Source: Cellulophaga tyrosinoxydans (lineage in GTDB: Bacteria; Bacteroidota; Bacteroidia; Flavobacteriales; Flavobacteriaceae). From it: a stretch of 64,000 bases of DNA. Within the stretch, counting starts at the first letter, position 1, and each line of letters starts with the position of its first letter. A model generated the notes under the pieces. It was not told the DNA's origin. It searched no databases and saw nothing but the letters and a program-made list of their open reading frames with translations. Of the stretch, positions 1 through 7,882 are shown in pieces. The position numbers were made by a program, and so were the translations under genes. Where the stretch lies: the NCBI RefSeq assembly GCF_900176415.1, contig NZ_FWXO01000001.1:294086-358085 (forward strand), read 5' to 3'.

Positions 1-1624
1 TAATGTCTGGAGTAAGCTGGCTTGACCCTGCATTGAAGTAAAATTTTCTAATTTTAAGAACCGTTTTACCCTCTTTTTCTTCAACCACATCTTGAATAAA
101 TGGCAATTCAATAGCCAATTTTTTCTTAGATAAAGCAGCTTCATCCTCGTTTCCGAATGTTTTAAAAAAAATACCATGTCCTTTTTTAGATGCTTTTATA
201 GCGTATGACTTTCTGTAGGGAATTTCAAACTGAAAATTTCCATTTTCATCAGTATTAGTTTCCTTTAATACTTCCTCATTTTCATCTAAAAGAACAATCT
301 TAGCATTCTCAATATTTATTCTACTTGCGCTGTTAGCAACAGTTCCTTTAATTGCAATCGTCTTTAATCCAGGTTTTTCAGAGACTTTATATCCATAAAT
401 ATCATCTTTACCCTTACCACCTTCTCTGTTTGAAGAAAAATAGCCCGAAAAACCATTGGCATCATTTTTAATGATAAAACCAAAATCATCATAACTACTA
501 TTAATCCCTTCACCTAAATTTATAGGAATACTAAATGAATCATCCGATTCAATATTTGAAGTATATATATCCATTCCTCCTATACCATAAAATATATCTG
601 AAGAAAAATACAGACTCCCTTGAAAAATAAAAGGGGCTATTTCATTACCAGGGGAATTTATTCTTGGTCCCAAGTTAACTGGAGCAGACATTATTTGCCC
701 ACTATTTGTATACACATAATAAATATCGGTACCACCATATCCTCCACTAAAATTTGCTGAAAAATATAATTTTCCTGTTGCTTCTTCGTAGAAAGGATAG
801 TAGAATGATGTACTCAAATCACGCAGTAAGTACTCAAATCTTCCTTTATCATTTACTTTGCCAATCGCCAAGGTATTTTTACCATTAGAATCAAACAACA
901 AGTCATCTCCATTTGCATTGGAAAGCATGTAAATAATATCGTCTAATTTTTCAGAATAAAAAGGAGTGGCTTTATGAAAACTAGAATTAGGTATTTTACT
1001 AAAAGATTTTGGAACCGTTACATCCCCATCTGGCTGAATAATTCCTGAATATATATCTAAATATGCTTCACCAGAAGGTTCATATATTTCTCTTTTACCC
1101 TTTGGTCTTCCACTAGTAAATAATATTTGATCTTTGTAAAAAGCAGGAGAAAAATCCGCTTGAGGGCTGTTTAAATAGCAGTTAAACACATAAAAATCTA
1201 AATGCCCATTCTGATTTTTTTCTAATAATTCAAAATTAAATTCTGCATTTTCTAACTGTTCTCGAGATAAGTAATTTTTAGAATTTTCCAAATAAGCCTT
1301 TACTTTATCAATACTATCTATGCGACTAATTGATTGCAGCATTTTATTAAAATAGGTACTTGACAGCGTTGAATCTTTTTCATAGCTATTCGAATAAATC
1401 TCTGCTGCTTTTTTATATGCTCCCGTTTTTAAATAGGAATCAGCTAAGTTTAAACTTTGCTGTGGTGTTAGCCTTTTTTTAATTGCCTCTTTGTTATACT
1501 CTTGTATAGCATTTTTATAAGCATACTCGAAAAAATAGTAATCTCCCTTGGAATCTTTTTGTCCAAATGAAAATATACTAAAGATTAGAAATAATGGAAT
1601 AATATGTTTGAATTTCGTTTTCAT
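1..1624 (-). CDS. OmpA-family protein with PD40 propeller, C-terminus cut by window edge
   Basis: The gene starts at ATG 1624 with a Sec signal peptide (MKTKFKHIIPLFLIFSIFSFGQ) and reads open for 541 codons to the left edge, so the stop lies outside. After an N-terminal TPR-like helical part come WD40/PD40-type repeats (for example SFSKIPNSSFHKATPFYSEK and FGFIIKNDANGFSGYFSSNR), then a carboxypeptidase-regulatory-like beta domain (IAIKGTVANSASRINIENAK). The last visible residues, FYFNAGSSQLTPDI, are the typical entry into an OmpA peptidoglycan-binding domain, whose body is not visible. Proteins of this layout are encoded beside PorP/SprF proteins in Bacteroidota and are thought to tie T9SS surface proteins to peptidoglycan. 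It starts 8 nt after the PorP/SprF gene stops, so co-transcription is likely. The OmpA call is an inference from the last residues and the architecture. Confidence 0.85.
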   Translation of the reverse strand, partial: MKTKFKHIIPLFLIFSIFSFGQKDSKGDYYFFEYAYKNAIQEYNKEAIKKRLTPQQSLNLADSYLKTGAYKKAAEIYSNSYEKDSTLSSTYFNKMLQSISRIDSIDKVKAYLENSKNYLSREQLENAEFNFELLEKNQNGHLDFYVFNCYLNSPQADFSPAFYKDQILFTSGRPKGKREIYEPSGEAYLDIYSGIIQPDGDVTVPKSFSKIPNSSFHKATPFYSEKLDDIIYMLSNANGDDLLFDSNGKNTLAIGKVNDKGRFEYLLRDLSTSFYYPFYEEATGKLYFSANFSGGYGGTDIYYVYTNSGQIMSAPVNLGPRINSPGNEIAPFIFQGSLYFSSDIFYGIGGMDIYTSNIESDDSFSIPINLGEGINSSYDDFGFIIKNDANGFSGYFSSNREGGKGKDDIYGYKVSEKPGLKTIAIKGTVANSASRINIENAKIVLLDENEEVLKETNTDENGNFQFEIPYRKSYAIKASKKGHGIFFKTFGNEDEAALSKKKLAIELPFIQDVVEEKEGKTVLKIRKFYFNAGSSQLTPDI

Positions 1625-1632
1625 GTTTCTAT

Positions 1633-2610
1633 TTAAAAGAATCTTGGAGTATCTATTTGCTTTGGCTTCCCTTTTGTGTTACCACTTTTTGCATTTTTAT
1701 CTTTAGTGCTACCACCTTTTCCTAAAAAGAATTTAAGGATTACTTCATGTGATCCATCATTATAGCCTGAAAAACCATTTGTACTGTAATCATAAGAATA
1801 GCCCAAAAAGGTACTATTAGATATTTGAATGCCCGCCATACCACTTACAGCATTATCAAACCTATATGAAGCTCCGAGGGTTACCACATCACTTATTAAA
1901 AAATTGGTAGAAATATTGGCATTCAGTGGCAAACCATCAAGATAATTTAAAAGAAATGCAGGCTTAAATTTTAAGCCATCTGAAATATTAAAAACATAAC
2001 CTCCAATAAGATTAAATTGTGGCTTATCTTCAATAAAAACAGAGACTTCATCATTATAAACAACATCAGTTAAAAAATTAGGAACAGATAAACCTGTATA
2101 CCAATTTTCACCATATAAAAATAATCCAGCACCAATGGTGGGATAAAAATTATTGAATGAATTTGTATTTAATAAAGGTTCATTAATAATTTCAAAACTA
2201 CCTTTTGTATAATCAACATTTAATAAAGCACCACCTGCATCAACACCAAAAGATAATTTAGTATTGTCTGATACATTCACTTGAAAAGAGTAAGCAATAT
2301 CAAAGTATGTTTGTGCAGATGGCCCTAATTGATCATGAATTATATTAAAACCCAAACCATTCTTTTCATTACTAAAAGGCAAATTTACCCCAAAACGCAT
2401 GGTTGTTGGAGCACCATCTACCGAAATCCATTGTGCTCTATAAGCCCCTACTATTTCGGCATTTTCAACAGTACCAACGTAGGCAGGGTTAAAACTTCCA
2501 ATATTATACATATATTGGGTATATTGGGGTTCTCGCTGCCCATAACATCTAATTAGTATACCAAAAAAGAATATACAAAAAAAGAGAGGAAGTTTATTCA
2601 AATTATTCAT
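1633..2610 (-). CDS. PorP/SprF family type IX secretion system membrane protein
   Basis: Outer-membrane beta-barrel protein of the PorP/SprF family, about 325 aa. The mature protein begins after a hydrophobic signal ending RCYGQ and opens with the family pattern REPQYTQYMYNIGSFNPAYVG, followed by RAQWISVDGAPTTMRFGVN. It ends in a short basic tail rich in Lys and Gly. The frame is open further upstream to a GTG at 2676, but that start would overlap the upstream gene and precede the signal peptide, so the ATG at 2610, 19 nt after the upstream stop, is preferred. SprF-type proteins are needed for delivery of their neighbouring large T9SS adhesin. Here the neighbour is the type B sorting-domain protein at 2630-5506, so this is probably its dedicated partner (inference from context). 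Confidence 0.9.
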   Translation of the reverse strand: MNNLNKLPLFFCIFFFGILIRCYGQREPQYTQYMYNIGSFNPAYVGTVENAEIVGAYRAQWISVDGAPTTMRFGVNLPFSNEKNGLGFNIIHDQLGPSAQTYFDIAYSFQVNVSDNTKLSFGVDAGGALLNVDYTKGSFEIINEPLLNTNSFNNFYPTIGAGLFLYGENWYTGLSVPNFLTDVVYNDEVSVFIEDKPQFNLIGGYVFNISDGLKFKPAFLLNYLDGLPLNANISTNFLISDVVTLGASYRFDNAVSGMAGIQISNSTFLGYSYDYSTNGFSGYNDGSHEVILKFFLGKGGSTKDKNAKSGNTKGKPKQIDTPRFF

Positions 2611-2629
2611 TGTACTTGTATCTACCATA

Positions 2630-5506
2630 TTATCTAATAATTTGAATCCATCCTTTTGTGATTGGAGAACCATCACCTAAATCCAAGACATAATAATAAG
2701 TGCCTTTAGGTAGGTCACCATTTTTTCCTGAGCCATTCCAATTATTATCATATCTAACGGTTTTATAAACTTGGTTACCGTAACGGTCAAAAATTTCTAA
2801 AGTATTATTAGGATAATTAGTGATACAATTTATAATCAAATAATCATTGATTCCATCATTATTGGGTGAAAACTGATTAAACATGAACCCGCAGTCATCA
2901 TTAGAGCGTTTTTGTACTTCTACCGTAATAGTCGCTACGTTATTTTGTGCGTTATTATCTCGAGGGAAACTAGCAACAACCTCAGCGGTATTTAAATAAT
3001 CGCCTTCTGGTAAAACTTTAGCCCTGATTATAAGTGTGTTTACTTCTTCACCCTGAATTTCTTGAATTTGCCAAGAACCATTTGCAACATTATATTGCCC
3101 CGCAGTAACAGTATGTGATACATATTCAAATCCTCTTTCGGCAGTAAGTATTTCGTTAATTGAAATAGCAATTACACGATCCATACTTAAATTAGTAAGT
3201 GTTACGGTAAACTCAATAATATCATCAACTTTAGGACGCAGTATATCAACAGTTTTTGTAATTTCTAAATCTATTGGGTCTGGGGCACAATCGGGTGTTA
3301 AATTCGGATCACATGGGTCTAAATGATCTGTGCCATTTGCCATTTCATCACCATCACTAATACCATCTCCATCGGTATCACACATCCCAACTGTATTATC
3401 TGGTATACATGGATTAGAATTTGCTGGGTCAAGTTGATCCACAACACCGTCCATATCGGTATCCAAAACATTAGAATCTAAGGCGTCAATAATGCCATCA
3501 GCATCGGCATCAAGTGGATTGGCAATATCATCACCTACCTCTTCAGCATCTAAAATTCCATCGCCATCGGAGTCATTATTGTTTGGATTAGTTCCAATTG
3601 TAATTTCATCTTCATCACTTAAACCATCATTATCAGAATCTACAATACACGTACCTACCATTACTGTTATGGTAACTGATTTATCAGCACATGGCGCCAC
3701 AGCCGTATTCGTTGTAAACGTAAAGGTGTAATTACCTGTTGGTGCATTTAAAAAATCTACAGTATTTGTAGCTGAAATTACCAATGCATTTGATGGATCT
3801 GAAGTTTTTACCCAAGTTCCCGAAACATTCTGTGTAAGTCCGGAATTTAAATTAAAAACGTTAGGGTATTCTCCATTGTTAATATTACATGCATTTAATG
3901 GCGTGGATACCGCTTGCACTACAGGTTCTTGATTTATAGTAGCCACAACAGCTTTCCTATCCGACGTACAACCAGCCAAAACTGCTTCAACATAATAAGT
4001 GGTAGTTGTGGTTAAATTTGGCGTAGTAAAAGTTGAAGAATTTTCTTGAACTGGTGTTGTGCCTGTTGCCGAGGCATACCAATTAATGGTACTCCCTGAA
4101 GTAGCTGTAGCACTTAAGGTCATAATTCCCTCAGAACACAACGCATTCTCAACAACATCAATTACCGGTTTTTGATTAATTATTATTGAAACAGACAAAA
4201 CTGGACTAGCACAGTTATTAGCCTCATCTAAGAAAAATGCATAATAAGTACCCTCTTGTGTTACCACAGTATTACTTAAAAATACATTTGTTCTAGTGTA
4301 ATCATTACTTCTACTCCATATTAATTTAGTTCCATTTGGTCCTCCATCACTAGAGTACTCCAATAAATCTTGGCTAAATGTAGCTCCTGCTTCAACACAG
4401 AAAATGGTTGGAATACCTTCATTAAGTTTAGGTGGGCTTGTACCTGCATCACACGGGGTACAGGCAGTTACAAAAACAGTAACTTCAATACTTTCTACTG
4501 GACAAGATGGCGCTCCTGCATAATTTGGAGTGTACGTGTAAATATAGGAACCCGCTGGTTGCCCATCATAGTTTACGCGGTTTCCACTTCCTATAACAGT
4601 AGTTTCTCCAGAAGGCGCTTCTATTAAACTCCACACTCCACCCGTTGTTTGGCCTATTAATGCGTCATCCAAATCATGAATGCCTCCTAATCCAAGGAAA
4701 GATTGATTACAAGCTTGATTATCACTACTAAGCGTTCCTAAAGAGGGAGCTGTATCAAAAGTAATAGTAGGCAAACTTGTTACTGGGGAAATACAAGCGG
4801 TGCCATTTTCAGTTCCGTAATAAAACCCATAAAAATTACCTCCACTTGTAATTATGGAAGAAGCTAAAAAAGAACTCGAGTCATTAGGATTAGGTGTTGC
4901 ACTAGTACTCCATCTTAAAGTGGTACCCGACGGCGCTGCTTTAGTTACGAAACTTGATAAATCTACCTCTACACCAGAGCAATAGCGTGTTTGAATAATT
5001 GATTGTATTGCTGGTGCCGTTGGTCCTGCACTACAGCCATCATTATCTACAATTGTAATATTTGCATTACTACTTGAGTTACCTGCAACAGTAAAAGCTG
5101 CATTATCTGTACTTGCAAGCCTAATTTGAACGTTTTCATTTCCCTCAAATAAGTTATCATCTACTGGCACAACAGTTAATTGTACTGTTCTAGCACCATT
5201 ACCTATAATAACGCTTCCACCTAAACTGGTATAATCTGTACCAGAAGTTGCTGTGCCGCTAAATAAATAATTGACCGTAACATTGCCGCCGGTATTATTT
5301 GTTGAGCCCAAATCTATAAGAAATATTCCAGTATCATTTGCGGGGGTTCCTTCAGTGGCAATAGCATCAGTCGCGGTTACAACAACGGTCGACTGGCTTA
5401 CACCTAAAAGAGGTAGCAATAAAAACCACATAAAAAATAACACGCTATTTTCAGTAAAAATAGAAACCAAATTGGAAAAATTTTTATGCAGGTTATTGAT
5501 TTTCAT
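2630..5506 (-). CDS. T9SS type B sorting domain protein with Calx-beta, TSP3 and DUF11 domains
   Basis: Large secreted protein of about 958 aa. Domains in order: signal peptide (to about residue 38, ending GVSQ); Calx-beta-like domain (about 40-155); Ig-like/HYR-like repeats with paired cysteines (about 160-615); thrombospondin type 3 calcium-binding repeats (about 620-742, repeated DxDxDG such as DSDNDGLSDEDE and DTDGDGISDGDE); a DUF11 domain (about 743-866, LEITKTVDILRPKVDDIIEF); and a gliding-motility-associated C-terminal domain (about 867-958, FSPNNDGINDYLIINC to KGWIQIIR). The last domain is the T9SS type B sorting signal, so the protein should be exported and held at the surface. The frame reaches a GTG at 5539, but ATG 5506 places the signal peptide properly. 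No catalytic domain is visible. An adhesin or calcium-stabilised surface filament is the most likely role. Confidence 0.9.
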   Translation of the reverse strand: MKINNLHKNFSNLVSIFTENSVLFFMWFLLLPLLGVSQSTVVVTATDAIATEGTPANDTGIFLIDLGSTNNTGGNVTVNYLFSGTATSGTDYTSLGGSVIIGNGARTVQLTVVPVDDNLFEGNENVQIRLASTDNAAFTVAGNSSSNANITIVDNDGCSAGPTAPAIQSIIQTRYCSGVEVDLSSFVTKAAPSGTTLRWSTSATPNPNDSSSFLASSIITSGGNFYGFYYGTENGTACISPVTSLPTITFDTAPSLGTLSSDNQACNQSFLGLGGIHDLDDALIGQTTGGVWSLIEAPSGETTVIGSGNRVNYDGQPAGSYIYTYTPNYAGAPSCPVESIEVTVFVTACTPCDAGTSPPKLNEGIPTIFCVEAGATFSQDLLEYSSDGGPNGTKLIWSRSNDYTRTNVFLSNTVVTQEGTYYAFFLDEANNCASPVLSVSIIINQKPVIDVVENALCSEGIMTLSATATSGSTINWYASATGTTPVQENSSTFTTPNLTTTTTYYVEAVLAGCTSDRKAVVATINQEPVVQAVSTPLNACNINNGEYPNVFNLNSGLTQNVSGTWVKTSDPSNALVISATNTVDFLNAPTGNYTFTFTTNTAVAPCADKSVTITVMVGTCIVDSDNDGLSDEDEITIGTNPNNNDSDGDGILDAEEVGDDIANPLDADADGIIDALDSNVLDTDMDGVVDQLDPANSNPCIPDNTVGMCDTDGDGISDGDEMANGTDHLDPCDPNLTPDCAPDPIDLEITKTVDILRPKVDDIIEFTVTLTNLSMDRVIAISINEILTAERGFEYVSHTVTAGQYNVANGSWQIQEIQGEEVNTLIIRAKVLPEGDYLNTAEVVASFPRDNNAQNNVATITVEVQKRSNDDCGFMFNQFSPNNDGINDYLIINCITNYPNNTLEIFDRYGNQVYKTVRYDNNWNGSGKNGDLPKGTYYYVLDLGDGSPITKGWIQIIR

Positions 5507-5638
5507 AGGATTGAAATTTAATGGATGCTTAAAGTTCACCTCAATATTACTTAATTTATTGGGTAAATAGCCAATTATAGGGCTAAAATGCGTCTTTAAT
5601 CGGTGTAAAAATTAGCTCTAAAATTAGTCTATTTACTA

Positions 5639-6523
5639 TTAAGCTAATTCAGCTGAAACAGCTTCTGCATTAGCATCAATTTTCTTTACTAAGCCTTGAA
5701 GAACTTTACCTGGACCAACTTCAGTAAATAAAGTGGCTCCATCTTTAATCATATTTTGGACACTTTGCGTCCATTTTACTGGAGCAGTTAGTTGGGAAAT
5801 TAGATTTTTCTTAATCTCTTCAGGATTTACTACTCCTGTTGTTGTTACGTTTTGATAAATTGGACAAGAAGGAGTGCTAAACAAGGTATTTTCTATTGCA
5901 GAAGCTAACTCTTCTCTTGCCGGCTCCATTAATGGCGAGTGGAATGCACCACCAACTGGTAACACTAAAGCTCTTCTTGCACCCGCATCTTTTAACTGTT
6001 CACATGCAATATTAATTGCATCTATTTCTCCAGAAATCACTAATTGTCCGGGACAATTATAATTTGCAGGCACTACAATACCTGGTACATTAGCACATAT
6101 TTTTTCTACAACATCATCAGCTAAAGCCAAAACTGCAGCCATTGTACTTGGCTTAATTTCGCAAGCTTTCTGCATTGCTAATGCTCTTTGAGACACTAAT
6201 TTAAGTCCATCTTCAAAGTTCAAGGCTCCATTTGCTACGAGCGCAGAAAATTCTCCAAGAGAATGGCCTGCTACCATATCTGGTTTAAAAGCATCACCCA
6301 TTACTTTACTCATAATTACAGAATGAAGAAAAATGGCAGGTTGTGTTACTTTAGTTTCTTTTAAAGCATCTGCAGTACCTTCAAACATAATATCGGTAAT
6401 ATTAAAACCTAAAATATCATTGGCTTGTTCAAATAATTGTTGGGCAATAGGATACTTTTCATAAAGATCTAAACCCATTCCTACAAATTGTGCTCCTTGA
6501 CCTGGAAATATATATGCGTTCAT
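5639..6523 (-). CDS. fabD: Malonyl-CoA:ACP transacylase
   Basis: Loads malonyl groups from CoA onto acyl carrier protein for fatty acid synthesis in the cytosol. The 294 aa length is usual for FabD. Visible motifs are the FPGQGAQFVGMG oxyanion segment near the N-terminus, the nucleophile GHSLGE (Ser88), and the catalytic His195 in GGAFHSPLM. The ATG at 6523 gives the canonical N-terminus MNAYIFPGQG. An in-frame TTG at 6538 would only add five residues. It stands apart from other fab genes here, downstream of a gamma carbonic anhydrase gene, with a good TAnnTTTG box at 6549-6556 suggesting its own promoter. Confidence 0.97.
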   Translation of the reverse strand: MNAYIFPGQGAQFVGMGLDLYEKYPIAQQLFEQANDILGFNITDIMFEGTADALKETKVTQPAIFLHSVIMSKVMGDAFKPDMVAGHSLGEFSALVANGALNFEDGLKLVSQRALAMQKACEIKPSTMAAVLALADDVVEKICANVPGIVVPANYNCPGQLVISGEIDAINIACEQLKDAGARRALVLPVGGAFHSPLMEPAREELASAIENTLFSTPSCPIYQNVTTTGVVNPEEIKKNLISQLTAPVKWTQSVQNMIKDGATLFTEVGPGKVLQGLVKKIDANAEAVSAELA

Positions 6524-6548
6524 CGTATTAAAATTCAATTAGTAACGG

Positions 6549-6556
6549 CAAAAATA
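6549..6556 (-). promoter_or_regulatory. Putative -7 box of fabD promoter
   Basis: Read on the minus strand this is TATTTTTG, an exact match to the Bacteroidota -7 consensus TAnnTTTG, 25 nt upstream of the fabD ATG. No clear TTG -33 element is at the usual spacing, so it is only moderately supported. Confidence 0.4.
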
Positions 6557-6585
6557 GTGATAATATTTATTTTATCTGTATTGCA

Positions 6586-7098
6586 TTATTCCTTAAACCA
6601 ACCCGAGTACATTACATAACTTTCTGCTATTCTGTCTATCTCTCCTGCACTTAATTCTGGACTAATATCTTTAATCTTTTTCGCAGGCATTCCTGCAAAA
6701 ATAGTGCCAGAAGGAACATGTGTGCCTTTTGTCACTACAGCTCCTGCCGCAATTATACTATTACTCTCCACAATGCAATCGTCCATAACAATACTCCCCA
6801 TTCCTATTAATACGTTATCATGAATAGTGCATCCATGGACTATTGCATTATGACCTATAGAAACGTTATTTCCGATGGTAGTTGGCGATTTTTTATACGT
6901 TGCATGAATAACCGCACCATCTTGAACATTTACTTTATTACCCATTTTTATAAAATGCACATCACCTCTTAAAACCGCATTATACCAAACACTACATTGA
7001 CTTCCCATGGTAACCTCTCCAACTATCACTGCATTTTCTGCAATAAAACAATCATCTCCTATAATTGGCGTTTTGCCATTTATTGTTTTTGTAATCAT
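6586..7098 (-). CDS. Gamma-class carbonic anhydrase-like hexapeptide-repeat protein
   Basis: 170 aa left-handed beta-helix protein built of hexapeptide repeats ([LIV]-G-x4 turns). It keeps the three metal-binding histidines expected in gamma carbonic anhydrases: His65 (AVIHA), and His83 and His88 in IGHNAIVHG. Length and N-terminus (IIGDDCFIAENAVIVGEV) fit the YrdA/PaaY/CaiE-like subgroup, in which enzymatic activity varies, so the real substrate is uncertain. It begins at ATG 7098, 30 nt after the LytTR regulator gene, and could be transcribed with it. Confidence 0.9.
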   Translation of the reverse strand: MITKTINGKTPIIGDDCFIAENAVIVGEVTMGSQCSVWYNAVLRGDVHFIKMGNKVNVQDGAVIHATYKKSPTTIGNNVSIGHNAIVHGCTIHDNVLIGMGSIVMDDCIVESNSIIAAGAVVTKGTHVPSGTIFAGMPAKKIKDISPELSAGEIDRIAESYVMYSGWFKE

Positions 7099-7128
7099 AG
7101 AATTCTTAATTATTATGAACTAAATATT

Positions 7129-7860
7129 TTACTCAAAAAATGCTAATAGTGTTGACTTTTTAGAAGAAGACACTAACAATTCTTTACCGTTAGAAACTAT
7201 TACACTTCCTCCTTTACCCTTTACATACTTTACAACTTCATTTACATTTACTAAATAGGATTTATGTATACGAGCAAACGCAAAATCTACCAACGCATCT
7301 TCAAAATACTTCAGGGTTTTACTCACTACTATTTTTTTCTTTTCTAAATAAATTTCGGTGTAATTATCATCAGCTTTACAATAGATAATATCAGAAACAT
7401 TTAACACCTGAAAACCATCTTGCTGCGGAATGGTTATTTTACCATCAACACTTTTTAATTTAGGTTTTAGTATACGATCTTCTAAAGCATCTTCCTTTTG
7501 CCTAATTTCCAAAACATAATCTACCGCTTTTATTAGCTCATCTATACTAATGGGTTTCATTAAATAATAGGCCGCATGATTGTTTAAAGCATCCATGGCA
7601 TATTGATTATATGCTGTAACAAATACGGTTTCAAAAGTACGATCTAGTACTTGGTCTAATAAATCAAAAGCATTACCAAAAGGCATTTCTACATCAAGAA
7701 AAACTAAATCTAATTTATTGGTTTGAATTAAAGCTAGTCCTTCTTTTATGGTTGCCGCCTCTCCAATTAAATTTACAGCTGGACAATACTTTTTTAAATA
7801 ATTCCGAAGTATCTCTCTACTATTAGCCTCATCTTCAACTAAAATTGCATTTAATTTCAT
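7129..7860 (-). CDS. LytTR-family response regulator
   Basis: Transcriptional regulator of 243 aa. The N-terminal receiver domain (about 1-120) has the acidic pocket VEDE near residue 9 and the phosphoacceptor Asp56 in VFLDVEMPF, plus the conserved Lys in YLMKPIS. The C-terminal LytTR DNA-binding domain (about 145-243) carries KADDNYTEIYLEKKK and FARIHKSYLVNVNEV. It lies 22 nt downstream of a LytS-type histidine kinase gene on the same strand, which is its obvious partner. The target genes are not evident, since I saw no repeated LytTR-type operator nearby. Confidence 0.95.
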   Translation of the reverse strand: MKLNAILVEDEANSREILRNYLKKYCPAVNLIGEAATIKEGLALIQTNKLDLVFLDVEMPFGNAFDLLDQVLDRTFETVFVTAYNQYAMDALNNHAAYYLMKPISIDELIKAVDYVLEIRQKEDALEDRILKPKLKSVDGKITIPQQDGFQVLNVSDIIYCKADDNYTEIYLEKKKIVVSKTLKYFEDALVDFAFARIHKSYLVNVNEVVKYVKGKGGSVIVSNGKELLVSSSKKSTLLAFFE

Positions 7861-7882
7861 TAGTGTGTTATTTAAATGGAAA

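Noticed and set aside
2329-2556. Plus-strand open frames inside minus-strand genes (for example 2329-2556, 3492-3731, 18831-19169, 30899-31336, 61356-61598)
   Set aside because: They lie wholly inside well-supported genes on the other strand, have unnatural amino-acid makeup and no recognisable domain.
5568-5585. TAGCC / GGCTA hairpin between fabD and the T9SS gene
   Set aside because: Only five pairs with an eight-base loop and no T tract on either strand; not credible as a terminator.
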